Assembly (NCBI GenBank): GCA_002452095.1
Contig: DKEG01000022.1
Span: 1 to 32,422 of the forward strand
DNA from: Bacteroidales bacterium UBA6828
GTDB taxonomy: Bacteria; Bacteroidota; Bacteroidia; Bacteroidales; Paludibacteraceae
DNA length: 32,422 nucleotides
Reading direction: 5' to 3'
This document shows positions 8,097 to 15,616 of the stretch, one piece after another (the stretch's first letter is position 1; every line of letters begins with the position of its first letter). The notes beneath the pieces are model-generated. The model was not told where the DNA came from and did no database searches. It saw only the letters and a program-made list of their open reading frames with translations. Position numbers and translations under genes: made by a program.

Positions 8097-10766
8097 TTAT
8101 CGTATTTTTCTGCCAAACAGGTCGTACCATACGCCGTCGCGGACAATATAGACCATACCATCTATAAGTACTTTTTGCGCAGTGCCTGTGTTAGAAAGAG
8201 CAACAGTAGTATCATCTATTCCCATTGCAAAATCAAAGTATTCCGGTACTTGCGGGAGCGACACTCTGGTGCCGGTATAGATCTTCAGTTCACCCGGTTG
8301 CAAGGTGATAGTACCCGATGCCATAGTGCCGTTGAGATAATAGTCGTACCATGTGCCACTTGGCAAGGTTATGGTTTGGGCGGTGGTAGCAGAGAAGTTG
8401 CCTGCCACAAACACATTGTTACCCCACTGGATAGTGCGCACTTTCTGCCCGCTGCCTATCTGTACGGCGGTAGGATTGCCCTCAAACACTTCGGGCATCA
8501 GGCGTGTACGCAGTTGGATGGCTTGTGCGGTTTTCTGATAAGCGTCCATCCGTACACTGCCCTTGCGGAACCAGCCGGCGTTCTCGGGACGCATCTTCAC
8601 CTGCATCTTCACCTCTTCCTGTACCTCGGCTTTGATACCGTAGTCGTTGTCCGTACCCCATTTGCCGGCGGCGTTCTGGTACTTTGAGTTGTCGTAGCCG
8701 AGTTCGGCAAAGTGGTAGAACATGTGGGAGCCGTTGAGCAGAGTGGCGAATGCCATATTGAGCGGCACACGTCCGACGCGCGTTGCTTCGTCGGTTTTCA
8801 TATCTCCGTCGCCCCATCGTTTGGCTTTGAAGAACACACGCTCCTCGTCGTGGCTCTCGGGGTAGGAGATGTAGCCGTCTTGATTGGCTTCGGCGAAGGA
8901 GTCCCCGTTTTTGAGCCAGCCCATTGCGGTCTGCTCAAATGCGTTGCAGGTGTTTTGCCAGCAAAGCATACCGGCATTGACTAATTTCGGGCGGTCGCTG
9001 TTCATACTCTTTCCCCAATGTTCGAGGATCATATACGCATCGTCCGAGACGGCTTTGACACCCTTTTCGTAGTAGTCTTTCAGGTTTTCCACGGCGTTGT
9101 ATTTCTCGCCGCAGATACCATGGCTGAGGTCCAGACGGTAGCCGTCCACTTTGTACTCCTGCAACCAGTATTGCATGGCGCGGGTAAACATAGCGTGTGC
9201 GGGAGGGAAATCGTGGTTCCAGTCTTCATACACATTGTCCGTGTGCGGAGCGGTAACGTTGAACCACGGGTTGTTTTTCAGGTCGGTGCCGTAGGGATAG
9301 AGTTTGTTCATCGGGTTGAGTCCGGTGGCGTGGTTGAAGACCATATCGAGAATGACGGCGATACCGCGTTTGTGGCACTCATCAATGAAGGTCTTCAGTT
9401 GTTCGGGCGTGCCATACGCCTTGTCAAGGGCAAAATAGTGGTTGGGCGAATAGCCCCAGTTCTGGTTGCCGTCGAACTCGGTTACGGGCATCAACTCCAC
9501 AGCGTTGATGCCTAGACTTTTGAGGTAGTCAAGACGCTCCATCAAGCCCGCAATAGAGCGCATAGGTGTGTGGTCATAGACCCATAGTTCGTAGATAACC
9601 AGATTGTTTTTGTCGGGGCGTTTGAAGTTGAGCGTGGCGTCCGACCATGCAAAAGGCTCCTTACCTGTTTGTATCACCGTTACATAATCGTGTCCTTTCT
9701 CGGGGTATGGCATCAGGTCGGGGTCTATCTTGCGCGGCTCGTATTGGTCGTCGGGGTGTAGCAGTTTCTCGGAATAGAGGTCGGAGATGTATTTGACCAC
9801 GCCGTCTGCACGTACTACCACATATTGCATAGCGTACTCCTGCCGGGGCTTCAGCCCTGTAAGGGTTATCCAGAAATAGGCACTGTCGGTGGCTTGGCGG
9901 AGTTGATAATCGTTACTGATTGTCCAGTCGTTGAAGTCGCCTATCACAAAGACGTGCTGTGCAGGCTCGGTCTTGCTTGCGGCGTAGGTACAGAGCGTTA
10001 CCTTTGTCTGATCGTCTTTGTCATAGTAGATGCCGTTCAGAACTCCGTCGGGGCGGTTGGCTTTGGTCGGGGCTTGCGGTACGCAGGTGTATGCCGTGGC
10101 GGTGGCTTCTTCGTTGTCGGTCTTGGCTACGAACTCGAAAGTATAGTTGCCTTCTGCGGGTAGTGTAGCGGTGTAGGTCAGTTCCGTACCTTTGGCGGTT
10201 TGTACCGTCTTGCCGTTGAGACTGAGCGTCAGGGCTGCCGACTGTGTCGCGTAGCAGGACAACGTAAATTTCTCGCCTTTGGTACTTATTTCGGGCATCG
10301 ATGTCTGTATGCTCGCTGCCAGTCCCGCTTCGGCAAGGTTCACAAAGATGTCTTTACCATCAACTGTCTTGCCTTCCAATTTGCCGCCTTTGCCGTCGTT
10401 GAAGACAAAGCAGAGTTGCGTAATCTCCGTCGTCTCAGGTACTCCATAATAGGCGTACATACTCGGGGTGATTTTCAATTCCCAGTTGCCGTCGGCGTTT
10501 TTGGTCATCTTGTATTTGTCCTCGCCGCCGCGCCATGTGGGGGCTTTCTGCCACGATGTGCCGTCGTAAGTGATACCCGTATGCGCATAACATTTGGTGG
10601 CGTTTGCCATACCTTTGTTGCCCTCGTAGGGATTGAAGATGACTGTTATTTCGCCCTTGTATCCTTTCTGGACAATAGCGGGGATGGTGGTTACCTGCGC
10701 CTGCACAAAAGCAAGGCAGAGGGTACACACAGCGATACAAAAGGCACGTAGAGAGAATTGTTTCAT
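8097..10766 (-). CDS. Secreted GH13 alpha-amylase-family glycoside hydrolase
   Basis: The 889-residue protein has a signal peptide ending about residue 23 (AFVQA). An N-terminal beta domain spans about 25-145 and resembles starch-binding modules. A second beta domain follows at about 150-230, and a CBM48/isoamylase-like domain (VFVIGDFNDW) at about 240-340. The GH13 barrel spans about 388-700: region I is DMVFNH, region II DGYRLDLSH with the nucleophile Asp546, region III ILEHWG with the acid/base Glu582, and region IV ESHDEE with Asp640. A beta domain C follows. The last ~25 residues (VYIVRDGVWYDLFGRKIR) look like a sorting-type tail with a YDLxGR core. The enzyme should cleave alpha-glucans outside the cytoplasm. 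The family subtype cannot be fixed by eye. No sus genes are adjacent. Confidence 0.93.
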   Translation of the reverse strand: MKQFSLRAFCIAVCTLCLAFVQAQVTTIPAIVQKGYKGEITVIFNPYEGNKGMANATKCYAHTGITYDGTSWQKAPTWRGGEDKYKMTKNADGNWELKITPSMYAYYGVPETTEITQLCFVFNDGKGGKLEGKTVDGKDIFVNLAEAGLAASIQTSMPEISTKGEKFTLSCYATQSAALTLSLNGKTVQTAKGTELTYTATLPAEGNYTFEFVAKTDNEEATATAYTCVPQAPTKANRPDGVLNGIYYDKDDQTKVTLCTYAASKTEPAQHVFVIGDFNDWTISNDYQLRQATDSAYFWITLTGLKPRQEYAMQYVVVRADGVVKYISDLYSEKLLHPDDQYEPRKIDPDLMPYPEKGHDYVTVIQTGKEPFAWSDATLNFKRPDKNNLVIYELWVYDHTPMRSIAGLMERLDYLKSLGINAVELMPVTEFDGNQNWGYSPNHYFALDKAYGTPEQLKTFIDECHKRGIAVILDMVFNHATGLNPMNKLYPYGTDLKNNPWFNVTAPHTDNVYEDWNHDFPPAHAMFTRAMQYWLQEYKVDGYRLDLSHGICGEKYNAVENLKDYYEKGVKAVSDDAYMILEHWGKSMNSDRPKLVNAGMLCWQNTCNAFEQTAMGWLKNGDSFAEANQDGYISYPESHDEERVFFKAKRWGDGDMKTDEATRVGRVPLNMAFATLLNGSHMFYHFAELGYDNSKYQNAAGKWGTDNDYGIKAEVQEEVKMQVKMRPENAGWFRKGSVRMDAYQKTAQAIQLRTRLMPEVFEGNPTAVQIGSGQKVRTIQWGNNVFVAGNFSATTAQTITLPSGTWYDYYLNGTMASGTITLQPGELKIYTGTRVSLPQVPEYFDFAMGIDDTTVALSNTGTAQKVLIDGMVYIVRDGVWYDLFGRKIR

Positions 10767-10811
10767 GATGTTGATCAGTATTAGTTAGCAGTATGGTTTT
10801 ATGATTGCTCT

Positions 10812-10856
10812 ACGGAAAACGGTCGGTCGCCATAGAGACAACCAACCGTTTTCCGT
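10812..10856. terminator. Inverted repeat downstream of tRNA-Leu(GAG)
   Basis: Perfect 12-bp arms (10812-10823 with 10845-10856) frame a loop that can pair further through CGGT/ACCG-like segments. It lies 3 bp after the tRNA on the minus strand and 46 bp before the amylase start. It has no T-run on the minus strand, so it may act as a processing hairpin or weak terminator. Confidence 0.45.
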
Positions 10857-10858
10857 TG

Positions 10859-10942
10859 TGCGCAGGATGAGACTCGAACTCACACGATCTTGCGACCACT
10901 ACCCCCTCAAAGTAGCGTGTATACCAATTTCACCACCTGCGC
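10859..10942 (-). tRNA. tRNA-Leu(GAG)
   Basis: On the minus strand the acceptor stem GCGCAGG/CCTGCGC, the D-arm, a long class II variable arm and the TTCGAGT T-loop are all present. The anticodon loop TTGAGGG gives the anticodon GAG, which reads CUC and CUU. The discriminator base is A. CCA is not encoded. Confidence 0.93.
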
Positions 10943-11060
10943 TTCATCGGAGTGTGTTACGTAACTCCCGGGCTCAACGGCTCAGCAGCCCCGCAACCTC
11001 TCCTTAGTCAAACCGCAAGAACCGAAGTTCTCCCAATTTGTATGTAGCGTCTTTCCGCTA

Positions 11061-11076
11061 TGTGTAAGACCACTTG
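11061..11076. repeat. 16-bp repeat in tRNA spacer, copy 1
   Basis: TGTGTAAGACCACTTG occurs here, between the two Leu tRNAs, and again exactly at 11292-11307 next to tRNA-Gly. The rest of the 10943-11093 spacer contains two small hairpins on the minus strand: a TAGCG/CGCTA stem and an AGAAC/GTTCT stem closed by a TTCG tetraloop. I see no consensus promoter there. Confidence 0.6.
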
Positions 11077-11093
11077 TTCACTCTAATCGGTTG

Positions 11094-11175
11094 TGCCCGG
11101 AACAGGACTCGAACCTGCACGCCTCGCGACATACGCACCTGAAACGTACGCGTCTACCAATTCCGCCACCCGGGC
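11094..11175 (-). tRNA. tRNA-Leu(CAG)
   Basis: The minus strand gives the acceptor stem GCCCGGG/TCCGGGC, a D-arm with GGTAGACGC, a long variable arm and the GTTCGAGTC T-arm. The anticodon loop TTCAGGT gives CAG, which reads CUG. The discriminator base is A and CCA is not encoded. Confidence 0.93.
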
Positions 11176-11183
11176 TTTTAGAG

Positions 11184-11209
11184 TAAAAAAGCAGGAACTA
11201 TGTCCTGCT
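11184..11209 (-). terminator. Terminator of tRNA-Gly(GCC)
   Basis: On the minus strand a 7-bp stem (11203-11209 with 11190-11196) and 6-nt loop are followed by a T-run (11184-11190 on the plus strand is A-rich). It lies between tRNA-Gly and tRNA-Leu(CAG), which suggests the tRNA-Gly transcript mostly ends before the Leu genes. Confidence 0.75.
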
Positions 11210-11214
11210 CTTTG

Positions 11215-11287
<73 letters not shown>

Positions 11288-11291
11288 ATTG

Positions 11292-11307
11292 TGTGTAAGA
11301 CCACTTG
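11292..11307. repeat. 16-bp repeat in tRNA leader, copy 2
   Basis: An exact second copy of the element at 11061-11076, here in the leader between the tRNA-Gly promoter and the mature tRNA. Confidence 0.6.
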
Positions 11308-11329
11308 CTTTCTCTCTCGAAAGCGGGTG

Positions 11330-11360
11330 CAAAATTACTGCTTTTTTTTTATACTGCAAA
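11330..11360 (-). promoter_or_regulatory. Promoter of tRNA-Gly(GCC)
   Basis: On the minus strand TTTG (11357-11360), 19 bp, TAATTTTG (11330-11337) matches the Bacteroidota consensus. The predicted leader is about 35 nt. Confidence 0.7.
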
Positions 11361-11431
11361 ATTTTTGCCGGAAAAAAGTAAGAAAAAATGTATTTTTCTT
11401 TTTTAGGGTGGGTAATACAGGAGTTTTTCGT

Positions 11432-11439
11432 TACCTTTG
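11432..11439 (+). promoter_or_regulatory. -7 promoter element of the ttcA-like gene
   Basis: TACCTTTG matches the -7 consensus 25 bp before the start codon. The matching -33 region has no clear TTTG. Confidence 0.45.
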
Positions 11440-11464
11440 TACTCTGAAAAGACATCAACAAAGT

Positions 11465-12223
11465 ATGAACAAGACTCCCGGACAAATAGAATTAGAGAAA
11501 TTGCAGGCACGTATCACCCGCCGTTTTCACAAGGCGTGTGCCGATTACGGGCTGATTGCCGACGGCGACCATATCCTTATCGGCTTGAGCGGCGGTAAGG
11601 ACAGCCTGGCTCTGGTGGAACTGTTAGGCAGGCGGGCGCAGATCTATGTGCCGCGTTTCCGTGTAACCGCCGTGCATGTGCGCGTACGCGAGCGTGCGTA
11701 CGTTTCCGAAATAAGTTATCTGGAGCGTTTCTGTGCGGAATGGCAGGTGCCGCTGGTGGTATGCGACACCGAAATCGCCACGCCCGAGGGACTGACGGCT
11801 CAGGAGATTGCCCGCAAGCAGAAAGACCCGTGTTTCCTCTGCGCGTGGTACCGCCGCAAGGCATTGTTTGATGTGGCGCAGGAACTCGGGTGCAACAAGA
11901 TTGCTTTCGGGCACCACAAGGATGACATTGTGGAGACGGCACTGATGAACCTGTTTTTCCAAGGTTCGTTCAGTACGATAACGCCGTGTCTGCAGTTGGA
12001 GAAGATGCCGTTGCGGCTTATCCGCCCTCTGTGTATGATAGAGGAGAAAGACCTTGTGCGCTATGCTGCGTTGCGGGGGTACGAGAAACAGAAGCGTCTC
12101 TGTCCTTTTGAGAAGGAGAGCAGCCGGTCGGAGGTCAAACGGCTAATAAAGCAATTGGAAAGCCTCAACCCTCATATACGCGACTCGGTTTGGAGCGCGG
12201 CGATGAGGAATTATGAATTATGA
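11465..12223 (+). CDS. TtcA-like PP-loop tRNA 2-thiocytidine-type synthetase
   Basis: I chose the ATG at 11465 because it lies 25 bp after a promoter element and the sequence before it is not protein-like. The 252-residue product carries the ATP-pyrophosphatase P-loop ILIGLSGGKDSLAL (residues ~39-52) and a CFLC pair near residue 122, which in TtcA binds a 4Fe-4S cluster. FGHHKDDIVETALMN matches the TtcA region that precedes a third cluster Cys. TtcA makes 2-thiocytidine at position 32 of certain tRNAs. The last codons (MRNYEL) and the stop codon are made by a heptamer tandem array. The gene lies beside tRNA genes, which may be coincidence. A related thiolase of the same superfamily cannot be excluded. 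Confidence 0.8.
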   Translation: MNKTPGQIELEKLQARITRRFHKACADYGLIADGDHILIGLSGGKDSLALVELLGRRAQIYVPRFRVTAVHVRVRERAYVSEISYLERFCAEWQVPLVVCDTEIATPEGLTAQEIARKQKDPCFLCAWYRRKALFDVAQELGCNKIAFGHHKDDIVETALMNLFFQGSFSTITPCLQLEKMPLRLIRPLCMIEEKDLVRYAALRGYEKQKRLCPFEKESSRSEVKRLIKQLESLNPHIRDSVWSAAMRNYEL

Positions 12224-12242
12224 ATTACACATTATGAATTAA
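12208..12242. repeat. Heptamer tandem array A (GAATTAT type)
   Basis: Five 7-bp units: GAATTAT, GAATTAT, GAATTAC, ACATTAT, GAATTAA. The array starts inside the ttcA-like gene, supplies its last codons and stop, and ends before the DUF486 gene. Confidence 0.8.
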
Positions 12243-12258
12243 AATAATTATATTGATT

Positions 12259-12627
12259 ATGAACGGGTTATATACTATTTTGCTATTGATTTGCTCCAAT
12301 GTGTTTATGACACTGGCATGGTACGGGCATCTGAAATTGGGCGAACTGCCATGGTTCCGGCAACTGCCGCTGATTGCCGTTATTGCCATTTCGTGGGGTA
12401 TTGCATTCTTCGAATACTGCCTGCAGGTGCCTGCCAACCGTATCGGTTTCGAGGGTAACGGAGGTCCGTTTTCGCTGATGCAACTAAAAGTGATACAGGA
12501 GGTTATCACACTTACGGTGTTTGTCGTCTTCAGTGCAGTGGCTTTCCATACCCACCTGCAATGGAACCACATTGTGGCGGCTCTGTGCCTGATTGCCGCA
12601 GTCTATTTCGTTTTCGGTTTCAAGTAA
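12259..12627 (+). CDS. DUF486-family small membrane protein (DMT-like)
   Basis: The 122-residue protein has four hydrophobic segments (about residues 3-18, 31-50, 72-90 and 98-118). It contains the family-typical phrases SNVFMTLAWYGHLK, SWGIAFFEYCLQVPANRIG and QLKVIQEVITLTVF. These match DUF486, a group of four-helix membrane proteins related to the drug/metabolite transporter fold, likely acting as dimers. The substrate is not known. The ATG at 12259 is preferred over a TTG two codons earlier. It lies 35 bp after the ttcA-like gene, across a heptamer array, and may share its transcript. No terminator is evident after it. Confidence 0.88.
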   Translation: MNGLYTILLLICSNVFMTLAWYGHLKLGELPWFRQLPLIAVIAISWGIAFFEYCLQVPANRIGFEGNGGPFSLMQLKVIQEVITLTVFVVFSAVAFHTHLQWNHIVAALCLIAAVYFVFGFK

Positions 12628-12640
12628 TAGAAACGGTCTA

Positions 12641-12770
12641 AAATCTTAACAATCGTGTATGTTTTGCGGTTCGTAGTTCCCTCGTAGTTGGTTCGTAGTT
12701 CCTTCGTCCGTCCTTCGTAGATGGTATGTCGTGATCAACGGAAAGCAAATCTTAACAAAAGACACCTTTT
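12641..12770. repeat. Composite repeat element 1: 11-bp tandem array framed by direct repeats
   Basis: The core (12668-12722) is five 11-bp units: GGTTCGTAGTT, CCCTCGTAGTT, GGTTCGTAGTT, CCTTCGTCCGT, CCTTCGTAGAT. It is framed by two related repeats, AAATCTTAACAATC... (from 12641) and AAATCTTAACAAAA... (from 12747), the latter followed by CACCTTTT. The same arrangement occurs, inverted, at 23295-23421. The whole gap 12628-13011 has no gene I can support: it holds this element, a CCGGTG/CACCGG hairpin (12774-12800), a heptamer array and the dnaK promoter. Confidence 0.75.
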
Positions 12771-12929
12771 ACGCCGGTGACCGGAGAGAGAAAACACCGG
12801 GTAAGGAGAATAGTACCACAGACGGTTCCGATGACAGGAAGGCTGACAGATTGGCAGCAAAAACTGACACAGGAAAAGGGGTTCGGGGGTTTGGCACAGG
12901 ATTTGTTTCTATAAGGGTGTTGCGTTCAA

Positions 12930-12964
12930 CAATGCACGATGCGAAATGCATAATGCACAATGAG
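12930..12964. repeat. Heptamer tandem array B (CAATGCA type)
   Basis: Five 7-bp units: CAATGCA, CGATGCG, AAATGCA, TAATGCA, CAATGAG. The array ends 11 bp before the -7 element of the dnaK promoter. Confidence 0.75.
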
Positions 12965-12974
12965 CGCGGCGAGA

Positions 12975-12982
12975 TAACTTTG
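12975..12982 (+). promoter_or_regulatory. -7 promoter element of dnaK
   Basis: TAACTTTG matches the consensus 29 bp before the dnaK start. The -33 position would fall inside heptamer array B, where no clean TTTG is seen. Confidence 0.5.
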
Positions 12983-13011
12983 AATATTAACACTTAAAAT
13001 CATACTTGATT

Positions 13012-14937
13012 ATGTCTAAGATTATTGGAATTGACTTAGGAACAACTAACTCCTGCGTTGCTGTGATGGAAGGCAACGAACCTATCGTAATTGCTAACTC
13101 TGAAGGTAAGCGTACGACTCCTTCGGTTGTGGGTTTTGTAGATGGCGGCGAGCGCAAAGTGGGAGACCCTGCAAAGCGTCAGGCCATTACCAATCCGACC
13201 CGGACCGTATATTCTATCAAGCGTTTTATGGGTGAGACCTACGACCGCTTGGCTAATGAAATAGCACGTGTACCTTATAAAGTAGTAAAAGGCGACAACA
13301 ACACCCCGCGTGTGGACATCGACGGACATCTCTACACTCCGCAAGAGATTTCGGCTATCATCCTCCAAAAGATGAAAAAGACCGCCGAGGATTATCTTGG
13401 TCAGGAAGTTACCGATGCTGTCATCACCGTACCTGCATACTTTAACGACAGCCAACGTCAGGCTACCAAAGAGGCAGGTGAGATTGCGGGCTTGAACGTA
13501 CGCCGTATTGTGAACGAACCTACTGCAGCCGCTTTGGCTTACGGTTTGGACAAGTCGAAAAAGGATATGAAGATTGTGGTCTTCGACTGCGGTGGCGGTA
13601 CGCACGATGTATCCGTACTGGAGTTGGGCGACGGTGTCTTCGAAGTAAAGGCTACCGACGGTGATACCCACCTGGGCGGTGATGATTTCGACCATCGTAT
13701 TATCGACTGGCTCGTTCAAGAGTTCAAGAATGAGAACGGCGGTGCCGATTTGACGAAAGACCCGATGGCTATGCAACGTCTGAAAGAGGCTGCAGAGAAA
13801 GCGAAAATCGAACTTTCCAACACGACCTCTACCGAAATCAACCTGCCGTACATTATGCCTGTAAACGGCGTACCTGCACACTTGGTTAAGACGCTGACGC
13901 GTGCCAAGTTTGAGCAGATGATTGACGACCTTATCCAAAAGACCATTGCTCCTTGCCGTACCGCTTTGGAGAAAGCCGGTCTGACAACGAAAGATATTGA
14001 CGAGGTCATCCTGGTAGGTGGTTCGACCCGTATCCCTGCTATCCAAGAGGCTGTACAGAAATTCTTCGGCAAGGCTCCTAACAAGAGCGTTAACCCCGAC
14101 GAGGTAGTAGCCATAGGTGCAGCCATCCAAGGCGGTGTGCTGACGGGCGAAGTAAAAGATGTGCTGCTGCTTGATGTTACCCCGCTGAGCCTCGGTATCG
14201 AGACCATGGGCGGTGTGATGACCAAGATGATTGATGCCAACACGACCATTCCTACAAAGAAGACCGAAGTCTTTACCACGGCTGTGGATAACCAACCGAG
14301 TGTAGAGATCAAGGTGCTGCAAGGCGAGCGTCCTATGGCTGCCCAGAACAAGCAGATCGGTATCTTCCACCTCGACGGTATTATGCCGGCACACCGTGGC
14401 GAACCGCAGATTGAGGTAACGTTCGATATTGATGCCAACGGTATTCTGAACGTAACCGCCAAAGACAAGGCTACCGGCAAAGAGCAGAAGATCCGTATCG
14501 AGGCTTCGAGCGGCTTGAGCGAGGAAGAGATCAAGCGTATGAAGGCTGAGGCAGAGGCTAACGCCGAGGCAGACAAACGCGAGAAAGAGCGTGTGGACAA
14601 ACTGAACAAAGCCGACGCTACTATCTTCCAGACCGAGAAGCAACTTGCCGAACTGGGCGACAAACTGCCTGCCGACAAGAAGGCTCCTATCGAGGAAGCA
14701 CTCAAGAACCTGAAAGAGGCTTACGAGAAGAAAGATGCCGACGCTTGCGAGGCTGCCAACAACGCACTGATGACTGCATTCCAGGCTGCAAGTGCTGAGA
14801 TGTACAACGCACAGAATAATGCAGGAGCAGGTGCTACCAACGCAGACTTCAGCGGTGCACAAAACAACGGTAGTTCTTCCAACTCGGGCAACAACGACGG
14901 CGGTGCCGAAGATGTTGACTTCGAGGAAGTGAAATAA
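13012..14937 (+). CDS. dnaK: Chaperone DnaK (Hsp70)
   Basis: The 641-residue protein starts MSKIIGIDLGTTNSCVAVMEG, the Hsp70 nucleotide-binding signature (given here to its Gly). It contains VNEPTAAALAYGLDK and ILVGGSTRIPAIQ. The substrate-binding domain has TPLSLGIETMGGVMT. A helical lid and a Gly/Asn/Ser-rich tail follow, ending DFEEVK. Length is normal. I use the ATG at 13012 because it follows an upstream MI pair and gives the conserved start. It is an ATP-driven folding chaperone of the cytoplasm; dnaJ and grpE are not adjacent. The phosphate-binding motif, usually DLGGGTFD, reads DCGGGTHD here, with Cys and His substitutions. Strong terminator downstream. Confidence 0.98.
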   Translation: MSKIIGIDLGTTNSCVAVMEGNEPIVIANSEGKRTTPSVVGFVDGGERKVGDPAKRQAITNPTRTVYSIKRFMGETYDRLANEIARVPYKVVKGDNNTPRVDIDGHLYTPQEISAIILQKMKKTAEDYLGQEVTDAVITVPAYFNDSQRQATKEAGEIAGLNVRRIVNEPTAAALAYGLDKSKKDMKIVVFDCGGGTHDVSVLELGDGVFEVKATDGDTHLGGDDFDHRIIDWLVQEFKNENGGADLTKDPMAMQRLKEAAEKAKIELSNTTSTEINLPYIMPVNGVPAHLVKTLTRAKFEQMIDDLIQKTIAPCRTALEKAGLTTKDIDEVILVGGSTRIPAIQEAVQKFFGKAPNKSVNPDEVVAIGAAIQGGVLTGEVKDVLLLDVTPLSLGIETMGGVMTKMIDANTTIPTKKTEVFTTAVDNQPSVEIKVLQGERPMAAQNKQIGIFHLDGIMPAHRGEPQIEVTFDIDANGILNVTAKDKATGKEQKIRIEASSGLSEEEIKRMKAEAEANAEADKREKERVDKLNKADATIFQTEKQLAELGDKLPADKKAPIEEALKNLKEAYEKKDADACEAANNALMTAFQAASAEMYNAQNNAGAGATNADFSGAQNNGSSSNSGNNDGGAEDVDFEEVK

Positions 14938-14962
14938 CAATGCCTAACGCATAAAAACAGAA

Positions 14963-14998
14963 AAGGCTGTCTGACGAAAATCAGACAGCCTTTTTTGT
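14963..14998. terminator. Terminator of dnaK, shared with mtgA
   Basis: A 12-bp stem (14963-14974 with 14981-14992), 6-nt loop and T-run follow dnaK by 25 bp. The A-rich other side makes it usable for the convergent mtgA transcript too. Confidence 0.9.
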
Positions 14999-15001
14999 TT
15001 T

Positions 15002-15616
15002 TTATCTGCAGCGGATTGGTTGGCACAAGGGGCGTGGAATGATACGCACTAATTGACCGATTTGTGCAGACGAAAACACCTCGGCAGAGTGCCCGAAATA
15101 GTATTGTGAAGCGGCTTCCACTCCGTAGATACCCTCTCCCAACTCAATGACATTCAGATAAACCTCCAATATACGTTCTTTTCCCCACAGAAACTCAACC
15201 AGAACAGTGAAATAAGCCTCGAAAGCCTTGCGGATATACGTCCGTGCAGGTGTGCAAAAGACATTCTTGGCAGTCTGCTGCGAGATAGAACTTCCTCCGC
15301 GCACAATATGTCCATTAGCCTGATTGATATGATAAGCCGAAGCGATGGCATCTATGTCGAAACCATAATGCTCGAAGAAACGCGCATCTTCGCTATCCAC
15401 CACCGCCTTTATCAACTCCGGCGAGATGTCTTCTATAGGAGTCCATTGCTGTTGGATAGGCAGCATATATCCCTGCCGGCGTGCCTCCGACTGCCGGATC
15501 AGCATAAGCGGAGTCAGCCGGACGGGGAAGAAACGATAGTAGAGTACCAAACCAACTGATGACAGCAGGAATGCTGTCATCAGGGTGAAAATTAGTTTAA
15601 CGAATCGGTTTGCCAT
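15002..15616 (-). CDS. mtgA: Monofunctional peptidoglycan glycosyltransferase (GT51)
   Basis: I place the start at 15616 (MANRFVKLIF), which leaves a 20-bp overlap with the WG-repeat gene; an earlier start would overlap by almost 100 bp. The 204-residue product has one N-terminal membrane segment and the GT51 motifs. These are EDARFFEHYGFD with the catalytic Glu, RGGSSISQQTAKN, GKERILEVYLNVIELG and YGVEAASQYYF. It should polymerise lipid II into glycan chains on the periplasmic face. The usual GGSTISQQ reads GGSSISQQ, a mild change. The C terminus (RIIPRPLCQPIRC) departs from the usual LPNPxxYSP ending, but the catalytic part is complete. Confidence 0.93.
   Translation of the reverse strand: MANRFVKLIFTLMTAFLLSSVGLVLYYRFFPVRLTPLMLIRQSEARRQGYMLPIQQQWTPIEDISPELIKAVVDSEDARFFEHYGFDIDAIASAYHINQANGHIVRGGSSISQQTAKNVFCTPARTYIRKAFEAYFTVLVEFLWGKERILEVYLNVIELGEGIYGVEAASQYYFGHSAEVFSSAQIGQLVRIIPRPLCQPIRCR

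Noticed and set aside
11010..11060. A further tRNA or attenuator between the two Leu tRNAs
   Set aside because: Two small hairpins are present, one with a TTCG loop, but no cloverleaf or leader peptide can be built.
12668..12722. CRISPR array
   Set aside because: Units are 11 bp with no spacers between them, and no cas gene is present.
12731..12997. Open frame of 88 codons before dnaK
   Set aside because: It runs through a repeat element, a hairpin and a heptamer array, its sequence is not protein-like, and it has no promoter or ribosome binding site.
13036..14940. Long open frame antisense to dnaK
   Set aside because: dnaK codon use leaves the opposite frame open. The translation has no motif, and the plus-strand gene is certain.
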